Source of the DNA: Actinobacillus capsulatus DSM 19761
Lineage (GTDB): Bacteria > Pseudomonadota > Gammaproteobacteria > Enterobacterales > Pasteurellaceae
Reading direction: 5' to 3'
DNA: 64,000 bases
NCBI RefSeq assembly: GCF_000374285.1
Contig: NZ_KB893933.1
Coordinates: forward strand, 90,409 to 154,408
In this document: positions 1 to 8,484 of the stretch, one piece after another
Numbering within the stretch: position 1 is the stretch's first letter
Layout of the letters: each line of letters starts with the position of its first letter
Position numbers and translations under genes: made by a program
Notes under the pieces: generated by a model
The model's database searches: none
What the model saw: only the letters and a program-made list of their open reading frames with translations
Told to the model about the DNA's origin: nothing

Positions 1-76
1 TGGTGGGCGATACCGGTCTCGAACCAGTGACCCCCTCCTTGTAAGGGAGGTGCTCTCCCAACTGAGCTAATCGCCC
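1..76 (-). tRNA. tRNA-Val (anticodon TAC)
   Basis: Read on the minus strand this is a complete 76-nt cloverleaf with a 7-bp acceptor stem (GGGCGAT/ATCGCCC), a GGTTCGAGACC T-arm, and an anticodon stem-loop CTCCC-TTACAAG-GAGGG that gives anticodon TAC. The 3' CCA is encoded. It lies at the window edge, so further tRNA genes may follow it. Confidence 0.97.
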
Positions 77-91
77 GTGTTGTGGAGTGGC

Positions 92-119
92 ATTATAGAG
101 ATTTTTCACCTATCGTCAA
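92..119 (-). promoter_or_regulatory. Promoter of tRNA-Val
   Basis: On the minus strand a -35 box TTGACG (114-119) and a perfect -10 box TATAAT (92-97) are 16 bp apart. Transcription would start only a few bases before the tRNA, as is usual for stable RNA genes. Confidence 0.75.
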
Positions 120-279
120 ACCCTTTTTTTAACATTTCGGCTTGTTTGTTGAATTTTTCGTCCAAAACCTTCATTTTTTACGTTTTTAACCTTCAACCGC
201 TAGGTTAACCGTAGTAGAATAGATAAATCTTTTGTTTAAAAAGGCCGTCCTCGGCAAATTACTTAATAGGCTGACAATA

Positions 280-1719
280 ATGAATATCGAAACTCTTTTC
301 CCTTTAGATCCGAATGTAAAAGTGCGCACACGTTTTGCGCCTAGCCCGACTGGCTATTTACACGTTGGTGGTGCGCGTACCGCTTTATATTCTTGGTTAT
401 ATGCAAAACACTTTAACGGTGAATTCGTATTACGTATCGAAGATACCGACTTAGAACGTTCTACACCGGAAGCTACCGCAGCTATTCTTGAAGGTATGGA
501 ATGGTTAAATCTCGCTTGGGAACACGGCCCGTACTATCAAACCAAACGTTTTGATCGTTATAACCAAGTAATCGATCAAATGATCGAGCAAGGTTTAGCG
601 TACCGTTGCTACTGTTCAAAAGAACGTTTAGAAAACTTACGTAACGAACAAGAAGCAAATAAAGAAAAACCTCGTTACGATCGTCACTGCTTAGGTAATC
701 ACGAACATTCAGCGGATGAACCGCACGTTGTACGTTTTAAAAACCCGCAAGAAGGTTCGGTAGTGTTTGACGATGCGGTACGTGGTCGTATCAAAATCAG
801 TAACAGCGAGTTAGACGATTTAATTATTCGCCGCACAGACGGTTCGCCAACTTATAACTTCTGCGTGGTGGTAGATGACTGGGATATGGGCATTACTCAC
901 ATTGTACGTGGCGAAGACCATATCAACAACACACCTCGTCAAATCAATATTTTAAAAGCATTAGGCGCACCGATTCCAACTTATGCACACGTATCCATGA
1001 TTAACGGTGACGATGGTCAAAAATTATCGAAACGCCACGGTGCGGTAAGCGTAATGCAATATCGTGATGACGGTTATTTACCGGAAGCCTTAGTAAACTA
1101 TTTAGTACGTTTAGGCTGGGGTCACGGTGACCAAGAAATCTTTAGCCGTGAAGAAATGATCGAATTATTCGACATTCACTCGGTGAGTAAATCAGCAAGT
1201 GCGTTCAATACCGATAAATTACAATGGTTAAACCAACACTATATGCGTAGCTTGCCGGCTGACCACGTGGCGAAATATTTAGCATGGCATATGAATGATC
1301 AAGCAATTGATACGTCAAACGGTCCTATGTTAGAAGAAATTATTCCGGTATTAAGCGAACGTGCGAAAACATTAAAAGAATTAGCTGCCTCAAGCCGTTA
1401 TTTCTATCAAGAATTTGACGGTTATGATGAAAAAGCTGCCGCGAAAAACTTCAAAGCGGAAGCAGTTGCACCACTTGCAAAATTATTGGAAAAACTAACC
1501 GCTTTAACGAATTGGAGTGTAGAAGCGATTCATGATGCGATGAACGCAACAGCAACTGATTTAGAAATCGGTATGGGTAAAGTGGGGATGCCATTCCGCT
1601 TAGCGGTAACTGGTTCTAGTCAATCACCGTCAATGGATATCACCGCAAAATTAGTCGGTCGTGAGCGTACTTTAGCTCGTATCCAAAAAGCGATTGAGTT
1701 TATTCAAGCACAAGCATAA
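280..1719 (+). CDS. gltX: Glutamyl-tRNA synthetase
   Basis: This class I aminoacyl-tRNA synthetase charges tRNA-Glu in the cytoplasm. The N-terminus has the RFAPSPTG signature and an HVGG version of the HIGH motif (about residues 28-31). The KLSKR version of KMSKS lies near residue 255. The open frame extends 16 codons upstream, but the ATG at 280 gives 479 residues, close to the family length, starts as homologues do (MNIETLF), and has a modest AGG about 10 bp upstream. A tRNA-Ala gene with its own promoter follows directly, so gltX shows no terminator of its own. Confidence 0.96.
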   Translation: MNIETLFPLDPNVKVRTRFAPSPTGYLHVGGARTALYSWLYAKHFNGEFVLRIEDTDLERSTPEATAAILEGMEWLNLAWEHGPYYQTKRFDRYNQVIDQMIEQGLAYRCYCSKERLENLRNEQEANKEKPRYDRHCLGNHEHSADEPHVVRFKNPQEGSVVFDDAVRGRIKISNSELDDLIIRRTDGSPTYNFCVVVDDWDMGITHIVRGEDHINNTPRQINILKALGAPIPTYAHVSMINGDDGQKLSKRHGAVSVMQYRDDGYLPEALVNYLVRLGWGHGDQEIFSREEMIELFDIHSVSKSASAFNTDKLQWLNQHYMRSLPADHVAKYLAWHMNDQAIDTSNGPMLEEIIPVLSERAKTLKELAASSRYFYQEFDGYDEKAAAKNFKAEAVAPLAKLLEKLTALTNWSVEAIHDAMNATATDLEIGMGKVGMPFRLAVTGSSQSPSMDITAKLVGRERTLARIQKAIEFIQAQA

Positions 1720-1726
1720 TTTCCTA

Positions 1727-1755
1727 TTGACAGCTAAAATTGCAGCATTTATTAT
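1727..1755 (+). promoter_or_regulatory. Promoter of tRNA-Ala
   Basis: A perfect -35 TTGACA (1727-1732), a 17-bp spacer and a -10 TATTAT (1750-1755) lie between gltX and tRNA-Ala. The start point would fall a few bases before the tRNA. Confidence 0.75.
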
Positions 1756-1767
1756 GTTGCAACTTTT

Positions 1768-1844
<77 letters not shown>

Positions 1845-1879
1845 ATTCAAAATAAACTGATGTAAATAAACGTCTACGT

Positions 1880-1912
1880 AAGCCTTATAGCACAACGCTT
1901 TAAGGCTTTTTT
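1880..1912 (+). terminator. Terminator after tRNA-Ala
   Basis: An AAGCCTTA / TAAGGCTT stem with a 13-nt loop is followed by a run of six T (1907-1912), 35 bp after the tRNA. Confidence 0.65.
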
Positions 1913-1944
1913 ATTGTCAATTCACATCTTCTTAAATCATTGAT

Positions 1945-2001
1945 TTTTAGTAACACTGTAAGTAACATCGGCACAAATAGTAAAAATCAGTGTTACTAAA
2001 A
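1945..2001. repeat. Perfect 14-bp inverted repeat before integrase remnant
   Basis: The arms TTTTAGTAACACTG (1945-1958) and CAGTGTTACTAAAA (1988-2001) are exact reverse complements separated by 29 bp. A further GTGTTAC lies at 2005-2011 and a GTAAC at 1959-1964, so the short motif occurs several times. The repeats end directly before the integrase remnant, where integrase or excisionase arm sites and integrase autoregulatory sites commonly lie. That role is inferred from position only. Confidence 0.6.
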
Positions 2002-2013
2002 TGAGTGTTACAC

Positions 2014-2121
2014 ATGGCAATAACTACGAAGCCCCTTACTAATACCGAAGTAGATAAAGCTAAACCGCAAGATAAAGAGTATAACCTCGACGATAGCGAC
2101 CATTTAATGATCGGAGCATAA
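2014..2121 (+). pseudogene. Truncated P4-type tyrosine integrase, N-terminal remnant
   Basis: A 35-codon frame reads MAITTKPLTNTEVDKAKP followed by QDKEYNLDD. From memory this matches the opening of P4-family integrases, which start with a KPLTNTEV-KAKP-DKEY-L-D pattern in the N-terminal DUF4102-type domain. It stops after 35 residues instead of about 400, and nothing resembling the catalytic domain follows. Together with its place 170 bp after tRNA-Ala, it marks the site of a lost or decayed integrative element. The adjacent toxin-antitoxin pair may be cargo left behind. Confidence 0.7.
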
Positions 2122-2149
2122 CTAATCGGCTCTATTTTGTTGTTTATCG

Positions 2150-2188
2150 TTGTCTTTTATTACATCCACATGTACAATATATTGTACA
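2150..2188 (+). promoter_or_regulatory. yefM-yoeB promoter with palindromic operator
   Basis: The -35 TTGTCT (2150-2155) and -10 TACAAT (2173-2178) are 17 bp apart. The -10 box lies inside the perfect 18-bp palindrome TGTACAATATATTGTACA (2171-2188). E. coli YefM-YoeB is known to bind palindromes with TGTACA cores at its own promoter, so this is very probably the autoregulatory operator; bound complex would cover the -10 box. Confidence 0.85.
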
Positions 2189-2212
2189 TAAAAATCAAAA
2201 AGGGGGTAATAA

Positions 2213-2464
2213 ATGCAAGCAATAACCTACACAGAAGCACGCCAAAATCTAGCCGGTACAATGTCAAAAGTAACAGAAGATTTTGAGCCTATTTTAATTA
2301 CGAGAAGCAAGGGCGGAAATTGCGTGCTTATGTCGTATGAGCAGTATAGTTCACTTGAAGAAACAGCCTACTTAATGCGTTCGCCTACCAATGCAAAACG
2401 GCTATTGGATAGTGTAGCGGAATTAAGACAGGGGCAAGGCATTGAAAGAGATTTAATCAAATGA
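2213..2464 (+). CDS. yefM: YefM-family antitoxin
   Basis: This 83-residue protein belongs to the YefM/Phd antitoxin family. The N-terminal half ([15 protein letters not shown], then [22 protein letters not shown]) is the DNA-binding dimerisation fold, and the charged C-terminus (about residues 55-83) would wrap the toxin. It binds YoeB, blocks its RNase activity, and represses the shared promoter. A strong GGGGG ribosome site precedes the start. It overlaps yoeB by four bases, consistent with translational coupling. Confidence 0.93.
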   Translation: MQAITYTEARQNLAGTMSKVTEDFEPILITRSKGGNCVLMSYEQYSSLEETAYLMRSPTNAKRLLDSVAELRQGQGIERDLIK

Positions 2465-2721
2465 AGCTAACTTTCTCGTCTAATGCATGGGAAGATTGTT
2501 TATACTGGCAAAAAACAGATAAAGTAATTTTGAAACGTATAAATAGCCTGATTAAAAACATTCAACGCCAACCATTCGAAGGTATAGGAAAACCGGAGCC
2601 GTTAAAATTCAATCTTTCGGGCTTTTGGTCAAGACGAATCAATGAAGAACACCGCTTAATTTACAGTGTGGAAGATGAAGCACTTTTAATAGTAGCTTGT
2701 AGATACCATTATGATCAGTAA
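2461..2721 (+). CDS. yoeB: YoeB-family mRNA interferase toxin
   Basis: This 86-residue Txe/YoeB toxin closely resembles E. coli YoeB along its whole length (for example [21 protein letters not shown]). The residues known to be catalytic in YoeB are kept at the same positions: Glu46, Arg65 and His83. It would cut mRNA in the ribosomal A site when YefM is degraded. All catalytic residues are present, so the toxin looks active. The ATGA overlap with yefM and the terminator just downstream make this a self-contained two-gene operon. Confidence 0.94.
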   Translation: MKLTFSSNAWEDCLYWQKTDKVILKRINSLIKNIQRQPFEGIGKPEPLKFNLSGFWSRRINEEHRLIYSVEDEALLIVACRYHYDQ

Positions 2722-2729
2722 TTTAAAAC

Positions 2730-2760
2730 GCCTTATCCAGAAATGGATAGGGCTTTTTTA
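2730..2760 (+). terminator. Terminator of yefM-yoeB
   Basis: GCCTTATCC / GGATAGGGC form a nine-pair stem with one non-Watson-Crick pair and a six-base loop, followed by six T, nine bases after the yoeB stop. Confidence 0.75.
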
Positions 2761-2796
2761 TTGCTGACGAGTTATGGTTATGATGACCATAGTTCG

Positions 2797-2852
2797 CAAG
2801 CGGTTAAGTTTCAACGATTTTTGCAAAAAGTCCGTAAAAATTGACCGCTTGT
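2797..2852. repeat. Inverted pair of Apl-type uptake signals
   Basis: CAAGCGGTT (2797-2805) and GACCGCTTGT (2843-2852) face each other between the convergent yoeB and ycaR. An AT-rich spacer with TTTTTGCAAAAA lies between them. The pair could also form a weak bidirectional terminator. Confidence 0.75.
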
Positions 2853-2872
2853 ACTTTAAATTTTTAAGACAT

Positions 2873-3040
2873 TTAGTCTTCGAGCTTTTCGCCCGCTTCC
2901 GGTAATAACACTGGTATGCCGTTTTGGATTGGGTACGCTAATTTTGCCTCATGGCTAATCAAACGATTATTGGCTTTATCCCACTCCAGTTTGGTATTCG
3001 TTACCGGACAAGCAAGATGATTGATAAATTTTTCGTTCAT
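2873..3040 (-). CDS. ycaR: Trm112/YcaR family small protein
   Basis: This 55-residue frame reads MNEKFINHLACPVTNTKL, then ends with an IQNGIPVLLPEAGEKLED-like tail. It matches the YcaR/UPF0434 (Trm112-like) family, including the ending GIPVLL. It lies one base after the lpxK stop, the same lpxK-ycaR order as in enterobacteria, and is cotranscribed with it. The usual CPVC motif is CPVT here, so only Cys10 of the possible zinc ligands remains. The function is not established. Confidence 0.85.
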   Translation of the reverse strand: MNEKFINHLACPVTNTKLEWDKANNRLISHEAKLAYPIQNGIPVLLPEAGEKLED

Positions 3041-3041
3041 A

Positions 3042-4022
3042 TTATTTTCCTAATCGTTTTAAAATCGGTTCAAGTAAACAAGCGGTCGATTTCGGCGAAA
3101 ATTTTGCAAAAACAGGCACATACCACCAATTTGACTGGGCAAAGGTTCGGCATTTTACCGCATCTTTTTCTGTCATCAGTAACGGAATTTGTTCAGATGC
3201 AAGCGCTTTAAGCTGATTCGCTTCAAATGCTTGGTGATCGGCAAAACCTTGTGTTTTAAATAATTTAATACCTAAATCTTCAAGCATATTAAAAAAACGC
3301 GGCGGATGTCCGATCCCTGCGATCGCCACACACTCTTGCCTGATAAAATCGCTTATCGGCTTTTGTTCACCTGTTTTTAAGTTAACAGCAAATTCAGATT
3401 CGAGCGTCATTAAATGTTCATTCGGTTGAGCTACTCCGCCATTACAGATAATTGCTTGTACCGCTTGTAAACGGCTTGGCAGCTCACGCAAGCCACCGGC
3501 GGGCAGAACAAAACCGTTACCAAAACGGCGCACGCCATCAACCACCACCCATTCGATATCTCGCTGTAAGGCATAATGTTGCAAACCGTCATCAGTGACA
3601 ATTAAATCCAGCTCAAATTGGCTTAATAGCAATTCTATACTTTGCTGACGATTCGGTGAAATTGCTAGTGGCACACCGGTTCGTTGTACAATCAATACCG
3701 GTTCATCGCCCACCATTTCCGCTGAACTCTGTTTGGTGACTAACTGAGGAAAGTCTTTGCTTTTGCCTCCATAGCCACGTGAAATCACACCGACTTTAAC
3801 ACCATGTTGTTGTAGCTGTTCCACTAACCATACAACCACTGGTGTTTTTCCATTACCGCCCACCGAAATATTACCGACAACTAACACCGGCACCGAAGAG
3901 CGGTAAGATTTTAAGATTTTTTTGCGAAACAAAAACAAGCGGATTTGGCTAATCAGCCAAAACAGCAATGAAAACGGCGCAAGCAGCCAAGTGATAAGTG
4001 ATGTGGATTGCCAAATATTCAT
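3042..4022 (-). CDS. lpxK: Tetraacyldisaccharide 4'-kinase
   Basis: LpxK phosphorylates the 4' position of the lipid A precursor at the inner membrane. The 326-residue protein has an N-terminal membrane segment (about residues 8-30), a P-loop [11 protein letters not shown] (50-60) and the DDGLQHY motif with catalytic Asp143-Asp144. The length is normal for the family. It sits after clpX behind a terminator, with ycaR immediately downstream. No msbA is seen next to it, unlike the E. coli msbA-lpxK order. Confidence 0.95.
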   Translation of the reverse strand: MNIWQSTSLITWLLAPFSLLFWLISQIRLFLFRKKILKSYRSSVPVLVVGNISVGGNGKTPVVVWLVEQLQQHGVKVGVISRGYGGKSKDFPQLVTKQSSAEMVGDEPVLIVQRTGVPLAISPNRQQSIELLLSQFELDLIVTDDGLQHYALQRDIEWVVVDGVRRFGNGFVLPAGGLRELPSRLQAVQAIICNGGVAQPNEHLMTLESEFAVNLKTGEQKPISDFIRQECVAIAGIGHPPRFFNMLEDLGIKLFKTQGFADHQAFEANQLKALASEQIPLLMTEKDAVKCRTFAQSNWWYVPVFAKFSPKSTACLLEPILKRLGK

Positions 4023-4080
4023 ATTATTTCTTTAACGATACGTTGCTTGTATCATGATACATTCATACCCATAAAACAAA

Positions 4081-4107
4081 TGGACAATGAAAAACATTGT
4101 CCATTTT
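4081..4107 (-). terminator. Terminator of clpPX
   Basis: TGGACAATG-AAAAA-CATTGTCCA is a perfect nine-bp stem with A-rich flank upstream and TTTT downstream on the plus strand, so on the minus strand it follows the clpX stop codon and ends in a U-rich run. It separates clpX from lpxK. Confidence 0.75.
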
Positions 4108-4115
4108 AGCTATGC

Positions 4116-5375
4116 TTACTCTACCTTCGGCTTATCGCCGTTTTCAACACAACCTTTACCAATCGTCACTTTTTTCACATCTTTCTCTGCTTTAAGTGTC
4201 GGAAGGTTATACATCGTATCTAACAGTAGATTCTCAACAATCGAACGTAAACCACGCGCACCGGTTTTGCGCGAAATAGACTTCTGCGCAATCGCAATTA
4301 ACGCGTCTTTGGTAAATTTCAACTCAACACCTTCCATTTGGAATAATGCTTGATATTGCTTAATAATCGCATTTTTGGGTTCGGTTAAAATTTGAATTAA
4401 CGCCTCTTCATCAAGTTCTTGTAACGGAGTCACAACCGGTAATCGACCGATTAATTCCGGAATTAAGCCGAATTTGACTAAATCTTCTGGCTCAACTTGT
4501 TTGAATAACTCGGTGAGATCTTCACGTTCTTTATCTTTTTTCAGTTCTGCACCAAAACCGATTCCGCCTTGTTTGTTGGTGCGTGCTTCAACAAGCTTAT
4601 CTAAACCGGCAAATGCACCACCACAAATAAATAAGATTTTAGAGGTATCAACCGGAATCGTTTCGCCTTTCGGGTGTTTACGGCTGCCTTGCGGGTTGAT
4701 ATTCGCGACCGTTCCTTCAATTAATTTTAATAACGCCTGTTGTACACCTTCGCCGGATACATCACGGGTAATTGACGGACTTTCCGATTTACGGGTAATT
4801 TTGTCAATCTCATCAATAAAGACGATACCACGCTCCGCTTGTTCCGCATCAAAATCACATTTCATTAGTAATTTTTGAATCACGTTTTCTACGTCTTCGC
4901 CGACATAACCAGCTTGAGTAAGTGTCGTTGCATCCGCCACGGCAAACGGTACATTTAGACGGCGAGCTAAGGTTTCCGCTAACAAGGTTTTACCGCTACC
5001 GGTCGGACCGATTAATAAAATATTACTTTTCCCTAACTCTACACCGTTAGTTTCTTTATGACCTGAAAGCGCATTGCGTAAACGTTTATAGTGGTTATAA
5101 ACCGCTACGGACAACACTTTTTTCGCATGTTCTTGACCGATAACATACTCATCTAAATGCGCATGAATTTCGTGTGGAGTCGGTACATTTTCAAAGAATT
5201 TCTCTTCATCTTGTTTTTCATTGATTAACGGCTCTTCTTCGCCGTTTAACAATGCGTAAGACTCCTCAATACAGTGATTACAGATATAACCTTCCGTACC
5301 TTCAACCAATTGATCAACTTCGGTACGTCTTTTGCCACAAAAACTACAATGTGGTTCTTTCTCGAAATTTGTCAT
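4116..5375 (-). CDS. clpX: ClpXP protease ATPase subunit
   Basis: ClpX is the AAA+ unfoldase that feeds substrates to ClpP. The 419-residue protein has the N-terminal zinc-binding domain (Cys10, Cys13, Cys32, Cys35), Walker A GPTGSGKT (123-130), a FIDEIDKI Walker B, and an IGF loop (in GGIGFGAE) that docks on ClpP. It starts on the last base of the clpP stop (TAATG overlap), so the two are translationally coupled. Confidence 0.97.
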   Translation of the reverse strand: MTNFEKEPHCSFCGKRRTEVDQLVEGTEGYICNHCIEESYALLNGEEEPLINEKQDEEKFFENVPTPHEIHAHLDEYVIGQEHAKKVLSVAVYNHYKRLRNALSGHKETNGVELGKSNILLIGPTGSGKTLLAETLARRLNVPFAVADATTLTQAGYVGEDVENVIQKLLMKCDFDAEQAERGIVFIDEIDKITRKSESPSITRDVSGEGVQQALLKLIEGTVANINPQGSRKHPKGETIPVDTSKILFICGGAFAGLDKLVEARTNKQGGIGFGAELKKDKEREDLTELFKQVEPEDLVKFGLIPELIGRLPVVTPLQELDEEALIQILTEPKNAIIKQYQALFQMEGVELKFTKDALIAIAQKSISRKTGARGLRSIVENLLLDTMYNLPTLKAEKDVKKVTIGKGCVENGDKPKVE

Positions 5376-5965
5376 TATTTTGTATCTCTGTGTGTTAAAA
5401 CTTTATCAATTAAACCGTATTCAGCCGCTTCAAATGCAGACATAAAATTATCACGTTCGGTATCTGCCGCTACTTTCTCAAACGGTTGACCGCTATGTTC
5501 CGCCATTCTTCTTGTCAGCATTTCTTTTAATTTTAAAATTTCTTGCGCTTGAATTTGAATATCAGTCGCCTGCCCTCTTGCACCGCCTAAAGGTTGGTGA
5601 ATCATCACACGTGCGTGAGGTAAAGCAAAACGCTTGCCTTTTGCACCGCCGGATAATAAGAAAGCACCCATTGAGCAAGCCTGTCCGGTACAAAGTGTTG
5701 CAACATCCGGTTTAATAAAATTCATTGTGTCGTAAATTGCCAAGCCTGCAGTTACCACGCCACCCGGTGAGTTAATATATAAATAAACATCTTTTTCAGG
5801 ATCTTCCGATTCTAAGAAAAGAAGCTGTGCCACGATCAAGTTTGCCATATGGTCTTCAACTTCACCGTTTAAAAAAATGATACGTTCCTTAAGTAAACGT
5901 GAATAAATATCGTATGATCTTTCGCCTTTTGAGGTTTGTTCAACCACCATTGGGATTACTGCCAT
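5375..5965 (-). CDS. clpP: ClpP serine protease subunit
   Basis: ClpP is the tetradecameric serine protease core of ClpXP and ClpAP. The catalytic triad Ser98 (GQACSMGA), His123 (VMIHQP) and Asp172 (AADTERDNF) is complete. The open frame starts 24 codons earlier, but the ATG at 5965 is preceded by AAGGAAC and gives 196 residues beginning [11 protein letters not shown], the normal family start; the short N-terminus is probably removed by self-processing. It is first in the clpPX operon and divergent from the SufE-family gene. Confidence 0.96.
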   Translation of the reverse strand: MAVIPMVVEQTSKGERSYDIYSRLLKERIIFLNGEVEDHMANLIVAQLLFLESEDPEKDVYLYINSPGGVVTAGLAIYDTMNFIKPDVATLCTGQACSMGAFLLSGGAKGKRFALPHARVMIHQPLGGARGQATDIQIQAQEILKLKEMLTRRMAEHSGQPFEKVAADTERDNFMSAFEAAEYGLIDKVLTHRDTK

Positions 5966-6089
5966 TTTGGGTTCCTTATCCGAAATCTGAGAAATACTGT
6001 TAATTCTATCAAACTTTAAGAAAATCATTAACAACAAGCGGTCAGATTGTTACAATATTTTGCAAAACTTAGCCTTAATCAATAAAAAT

Positions 6090-6470
6090 ATGACTTTAGC
6101 CGATATTTATCAAAAATTCGAACTTTGCAAATCTTGGGAAGAAAGATACCGCTTGCTGATCCAATTAAGCCGTCAGTTAGCTAAACCAACTGAAGAAGAA
6201 TTAGCACAATTACCTGAAATTCACGGCTGTGAAAGCCGTTTATGGTTTGAATTTCAAGCAACACCACGTAAAGTTAGCGCCTATAGTGATGCTCGTTTAA
6301 TGCAAGGGATTTTATTTATTGTCGTAACACTGTTAAACGAAGCCGATTCAGCACAATTCGCTCGTATTGATTTGGCTCAGCTGTTTGAACAATTAAAAAT
6401 CTCACAAAATCTGACGAGTACACGTTTAAACGGATTACAGCAAATTAACAAACTGATTCTTACGACTTAA
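6090..6470 (+). CDS. SufE-family sulfur acceptor (CsdE/SufE-like)
   Basis: SufE-family proteins take persulfide sulfur from a cysteine desulfurase and enhance its activity. The protein has the conserved HGCESRLWF segment with the acceptor cysteine near residue 50, and the family length (about 126 residues from the ATG at 6090). A TTG at 6060 would add ten residues but has no better ribosome site. No desulfurase gene is adjacent, so whether it serves SufS or CsdA cannot be told here. It converges with the glycosyltransferase, two bases apart. Confidence 0.8.
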   Translation: MTLADIYQKFELCKSWEERYRLLIQLSRQLAKPTEEELAQLPEIHGCESRLWFEFQATPRKVSAYSDARLMQGILFIVVTLLNEADSAQFARIDLAQLFEQLKISQNLTSTRLNGLQQINKLILTT

Positions 6471-6472
6471 CT

Positions 6473-7261
6473 TTAACGGGTTGAGCCTTGCTTGGCTTGC
6501 ATCACCACTTCTCGCCCTGTTTTTTGCTTGATGAAAGCAAGGCGAATTTCATGCCCCGGATCTTTCGGATCCAACGCACAACAAACTGTGCCTTCCGCCA
6601 AAGAAAAATGTCGTAGTGTTTTTAGCTGATCAAACAACACTCGATCTTCTCCGTCTCCTTGCGCTAAAGATTGCGACCAACAATGGAGATAGGGCAGCGT
6701 TTTAAGCTTATTAAGTGTTAAGCCCGATGGACGCACAAAGCCGCCGAAACTATCCTTAAAAATACCCTGATTAACACCAACACTTTCCAATTCGTCTAAA
6801 CACAGTATTTCACTGGTATTACCATCAGCGTAGTAACACAAAGCGTGTCCCCAATTCACATCCGGATATTGGCAGAATACTGAATACATTTTGTCGATAT
6901 GTTGCGGTAAAAACCAATCGTCATCATCCAGATAAGTAACTAATTCACTATCAGCAAGTAAGGTCAATGCTGAACGCAATGAACCACCGTAATAGCAATC
7001 ATGTACACCGCCGTGACGTTTAGAGGTTGAATAACCGAGATCTAGCCAAACGATATCCACATTAGTCGGGCGTTCTTGATTTAGGATTTGTCGATAATGC
7101 GGAAGCTGACCGGATAAATCGAGATCGACACCAATCAAAATTTGAATATTTCCGCTAAATTGCTGCGAAAAAGCAGAACGAACGGCACGTAGTAAAGATT
7201 CGCGCCCAACCGTTACTATCACAACGGCAAGTTGGTAGCGACCATTAAAGGGTTTAGACAT
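6473..7261 (-). CDS. Family 2 (GT-A) glycosyltransferase
   Basis: This 262-residue protein has the GT2 nucleotide-sugar fold: an N-terminal LAVVIVTVGRESLLRAVRSA strand-helix, and the metal-binding LDDDDW motif at residues 112-115. It has no membrane segment or signal peptide and is probably cytoplasmic or peripheral. The acceptor is unknown. It stands alone between the SufE-family gene and two tRNA-Asp genes, away from the polysaccharide operon at 26.9-36.6 kb, so it may act on lipooligosaccharide or be acquired tRNA-linked DNA. Its ribosome site is weak. Confidence 0.75.
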   Translation of the reverse strand: MSKPFNGRYQLAVVIVTVGRESLLRAVRSAFSQQFSGNIQILIGVDLDLSGQLPHYRQILNQERPTNVDIVWLDLGYSTSKRHGGVHDCYYGGSLRSALTLLADSELVTYLDDDDWFLPQHIDKMYSVFCQYPDVNWGHALCYYADGNTSEILCLDELESVGVNQGIFKDSFGGFVRPSGLTLNKLKTLPYLHCWSQSLAQGDGEDRVLFDQLKTLRHFSLAEGTVCCALDPKDPGHEIRLAFIKQKTGREVVMQAKQGSTR

Positions 7262-7286
7262 AGAAAAGCCTCAAAAGCTAAATAGC

Positions 7287-7314
7287 AAAAAAGCCTCTGA
7301 TTTCTCAGAGGCTT
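7287..7314 (-). terminator. Terminator of the tRNA-Asp transcript
   Basis: AAGCCTCTGA-TTTC-TCAGAGGCTT is a perfect ten-bp stem with a tetraloop. On the minus strand it is 13 bases after the second tRNA and is followed by a U run. Runs on both sides make it potentially bidirectional. Confidence 0.85.
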
Positions 7315-7327
7315 TTTTTTGAAAAAG

Positions 7328-7404
7328 TGGCGGAACGGACGGGACTCGAACCCGCGACCCCCTGCGTGACAGGCAGGTATTCTAACCAGCTGAACTACCG
7401 CTCC
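7328..7404 (-). tRNA. tRNA-Asp (anticodon GTC), distal copy
   Basis: This is a 77-nt minus-strand cloverleaf with acceptor GGAGCGG/CCGTTCC, anticodon loop TGTCACG (GTC), T-arm GGGTTCGAGTCCC and encoded CCA. It is the second of two tandem copies in one transcript. Confidence 0.97.
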
Positions 7405-7445
7405 ACACAGCATTATCAAATTAAATTCAATAATTAAAAATTAAT

Positions 7446-7522
7446 TGGCGGAATGGACGGGACTCGAACCCGCGACCCCCTGCGTGACAGGCAGGTATTC
7501 TAACCAGCTGAACTACCACTCC
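7446..7522 (-). tRNA. tRNA-Asp (anticodon GTC), proximal copy
   Basis: This 77-nt tRNA is nearly identical to its tandem partner; the acceptor is GGAGTGG/CCATTCC, so one C-G pair of the partner is T-A here, with both strands changed. CCA is encoded. The promoter lies just upstream. Confidence 0.97.
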
Positions 7523-7538
7523 GCAACCGGTAAGCCGC

Positions 7539-7567
7539 ATAATACGGATTTATGCCACAAGCGTCAA
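7539..7567 (-). promoter_or_regulatory. Promoter of the tRNA-Asp pair
   Basis: On the minus strand a -35 TTGACG (7562-7567) and a -10 TATTAT (7539-7544) are separated by exactly 17 bp, placing the start close to the first tRNA. Confidence 0.75.
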
Positions 7568-7624
7568 ATAATTTTTCACGAAATGAATTTATTTGCTTAT
7601 TTTAAAATCAAATAAATCAAGCAA

Positions 7625-8398
7625 TTAATGAATTTGTTCCGATTCTGTTTCATTCGGGCGCATCCAAATACAATTCCCTTTGGATTTCTTATCAATCAGT
7701 TTGAGATATTCTTCATGCGCTGCCTGCTCTTCTTCACTCAGTTGTAACACAATTAAACTGCTTGTTTCAAACTTCGTTATCGTACCTAAACCGAGATCTG
7801 CAATATTTTCATGATTCGCACTGGCATCATCTTCACCTAATAACGCCAGCTGCCCACCAGTCATCATTAGGAAAACATCCGCTAGAATCTCCGCATCCAG
7901 TAACGCCCCGTGAAGTACTCGTTTACTGTTATCAATGCCTAAACGATCGCACAATGCATCTAAGTTATTACGCTTGCCCGGATACATTTTTCGAGCTACC
8001 GCAAGACTATCGGTCACACTGCACATTTCAGCCGTCTTCGGCGGTGGGTTTTCCAAGTAAGAAAACTCTTGATCCATAAACGCCACGTCGAAGGGGGCAT
8101 TATGAATGATTAGTTCTGCACCTTTTATAAATTCAATAAATTCGTCCGCAACTTCGGCAAACACAGGCTTATCTTGCAAAAACTCATTGGTAATGCCATG
8201 AACTTTAATCGCCTCTTCTTCCACTTCGCGTGGAGGTTTAATATAGACGTGAAAAGTACGTCCGGTTAAGCGACGGTTAATCACTTCAACCGCACCGATT
8301 TCAATAATATTATGCCCAATTTGTGGTGGCCCGCTAAAACTCATACCGGTGGTTTCGGTATCCAGCACCACCTGTCTTACTATCGGTTGTTCACTCAT
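7625..8398 (-). CDS. dnaQ: DNA polymerase III epsilon subunit (proofreading exonuclease)
   Basis: DnaQ is the 3'-5' proofreading exonuclease of the replicative polymerase. The DEDDh catalytic residues are visible: Asp13 and Glu15 (LDTETTG), Asp104 (NAPFDVAF), His163 and Asp168 (HGALLDAE). After the nuclease domain a QLALLG segment (183-188) is where E. coli DnaQ has its clamp-binding motif. The length, 257 residues, is typical. In E. coli dnaQ is divergent from rnhA; here no rnhA is nearby. Confidence 0.95.
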   Translation of the reverse strand: MSEQPIVRQVVLDTETTGMSFSGPPQIGHNIIEIGAVEVINRRLTGRTFHVYIKPPREVEEEAIKVHGITNEFLQDKPVFAEVADEFIEFIKGAELIIHNAPFDVAFMDQEFSYLENPPPKTAEMCSVTDSLAVARKMYPGKRNNLDALCDRLGIDNSKRVLHGALLDAEILADVFLMMTGGQLALLGEDDASANHENIADLGLGTITKFETSSLIVLQLSEEEQAAHEEYLKLIDKKSKGNCIWMRPNETESEQIH

Positions 8399-8420
8399 TT
8401 TATTGCCTAATCAAAAGATG

Positions 8421-8475
8421 CAAGCGGTCGAATTTCAAGGAAAATTTGCAAATTTTCACCAAAATCCGACCGCTT
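8421..8475. repeat. Inverted pair of uptake signals between ettA and dnaQ
   Basis: CAAGCGGTCGAATTT (from 8421) faces AAAATCCGACCGCTT (ending 8475). It lies just after the ettA stop on the minus strand, where it could act as the ettA terminator. Confidence 0.75.
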
Positions 8476-8484
8476 ATTTAAGTA

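Noticed and set aside
2014-2121. The integrase start as a complete small gene
   Set aside because: 35 residues match only the first part of a family that is about ten times longer, and the rest of the enzyme is absent, so it is called a remnant.
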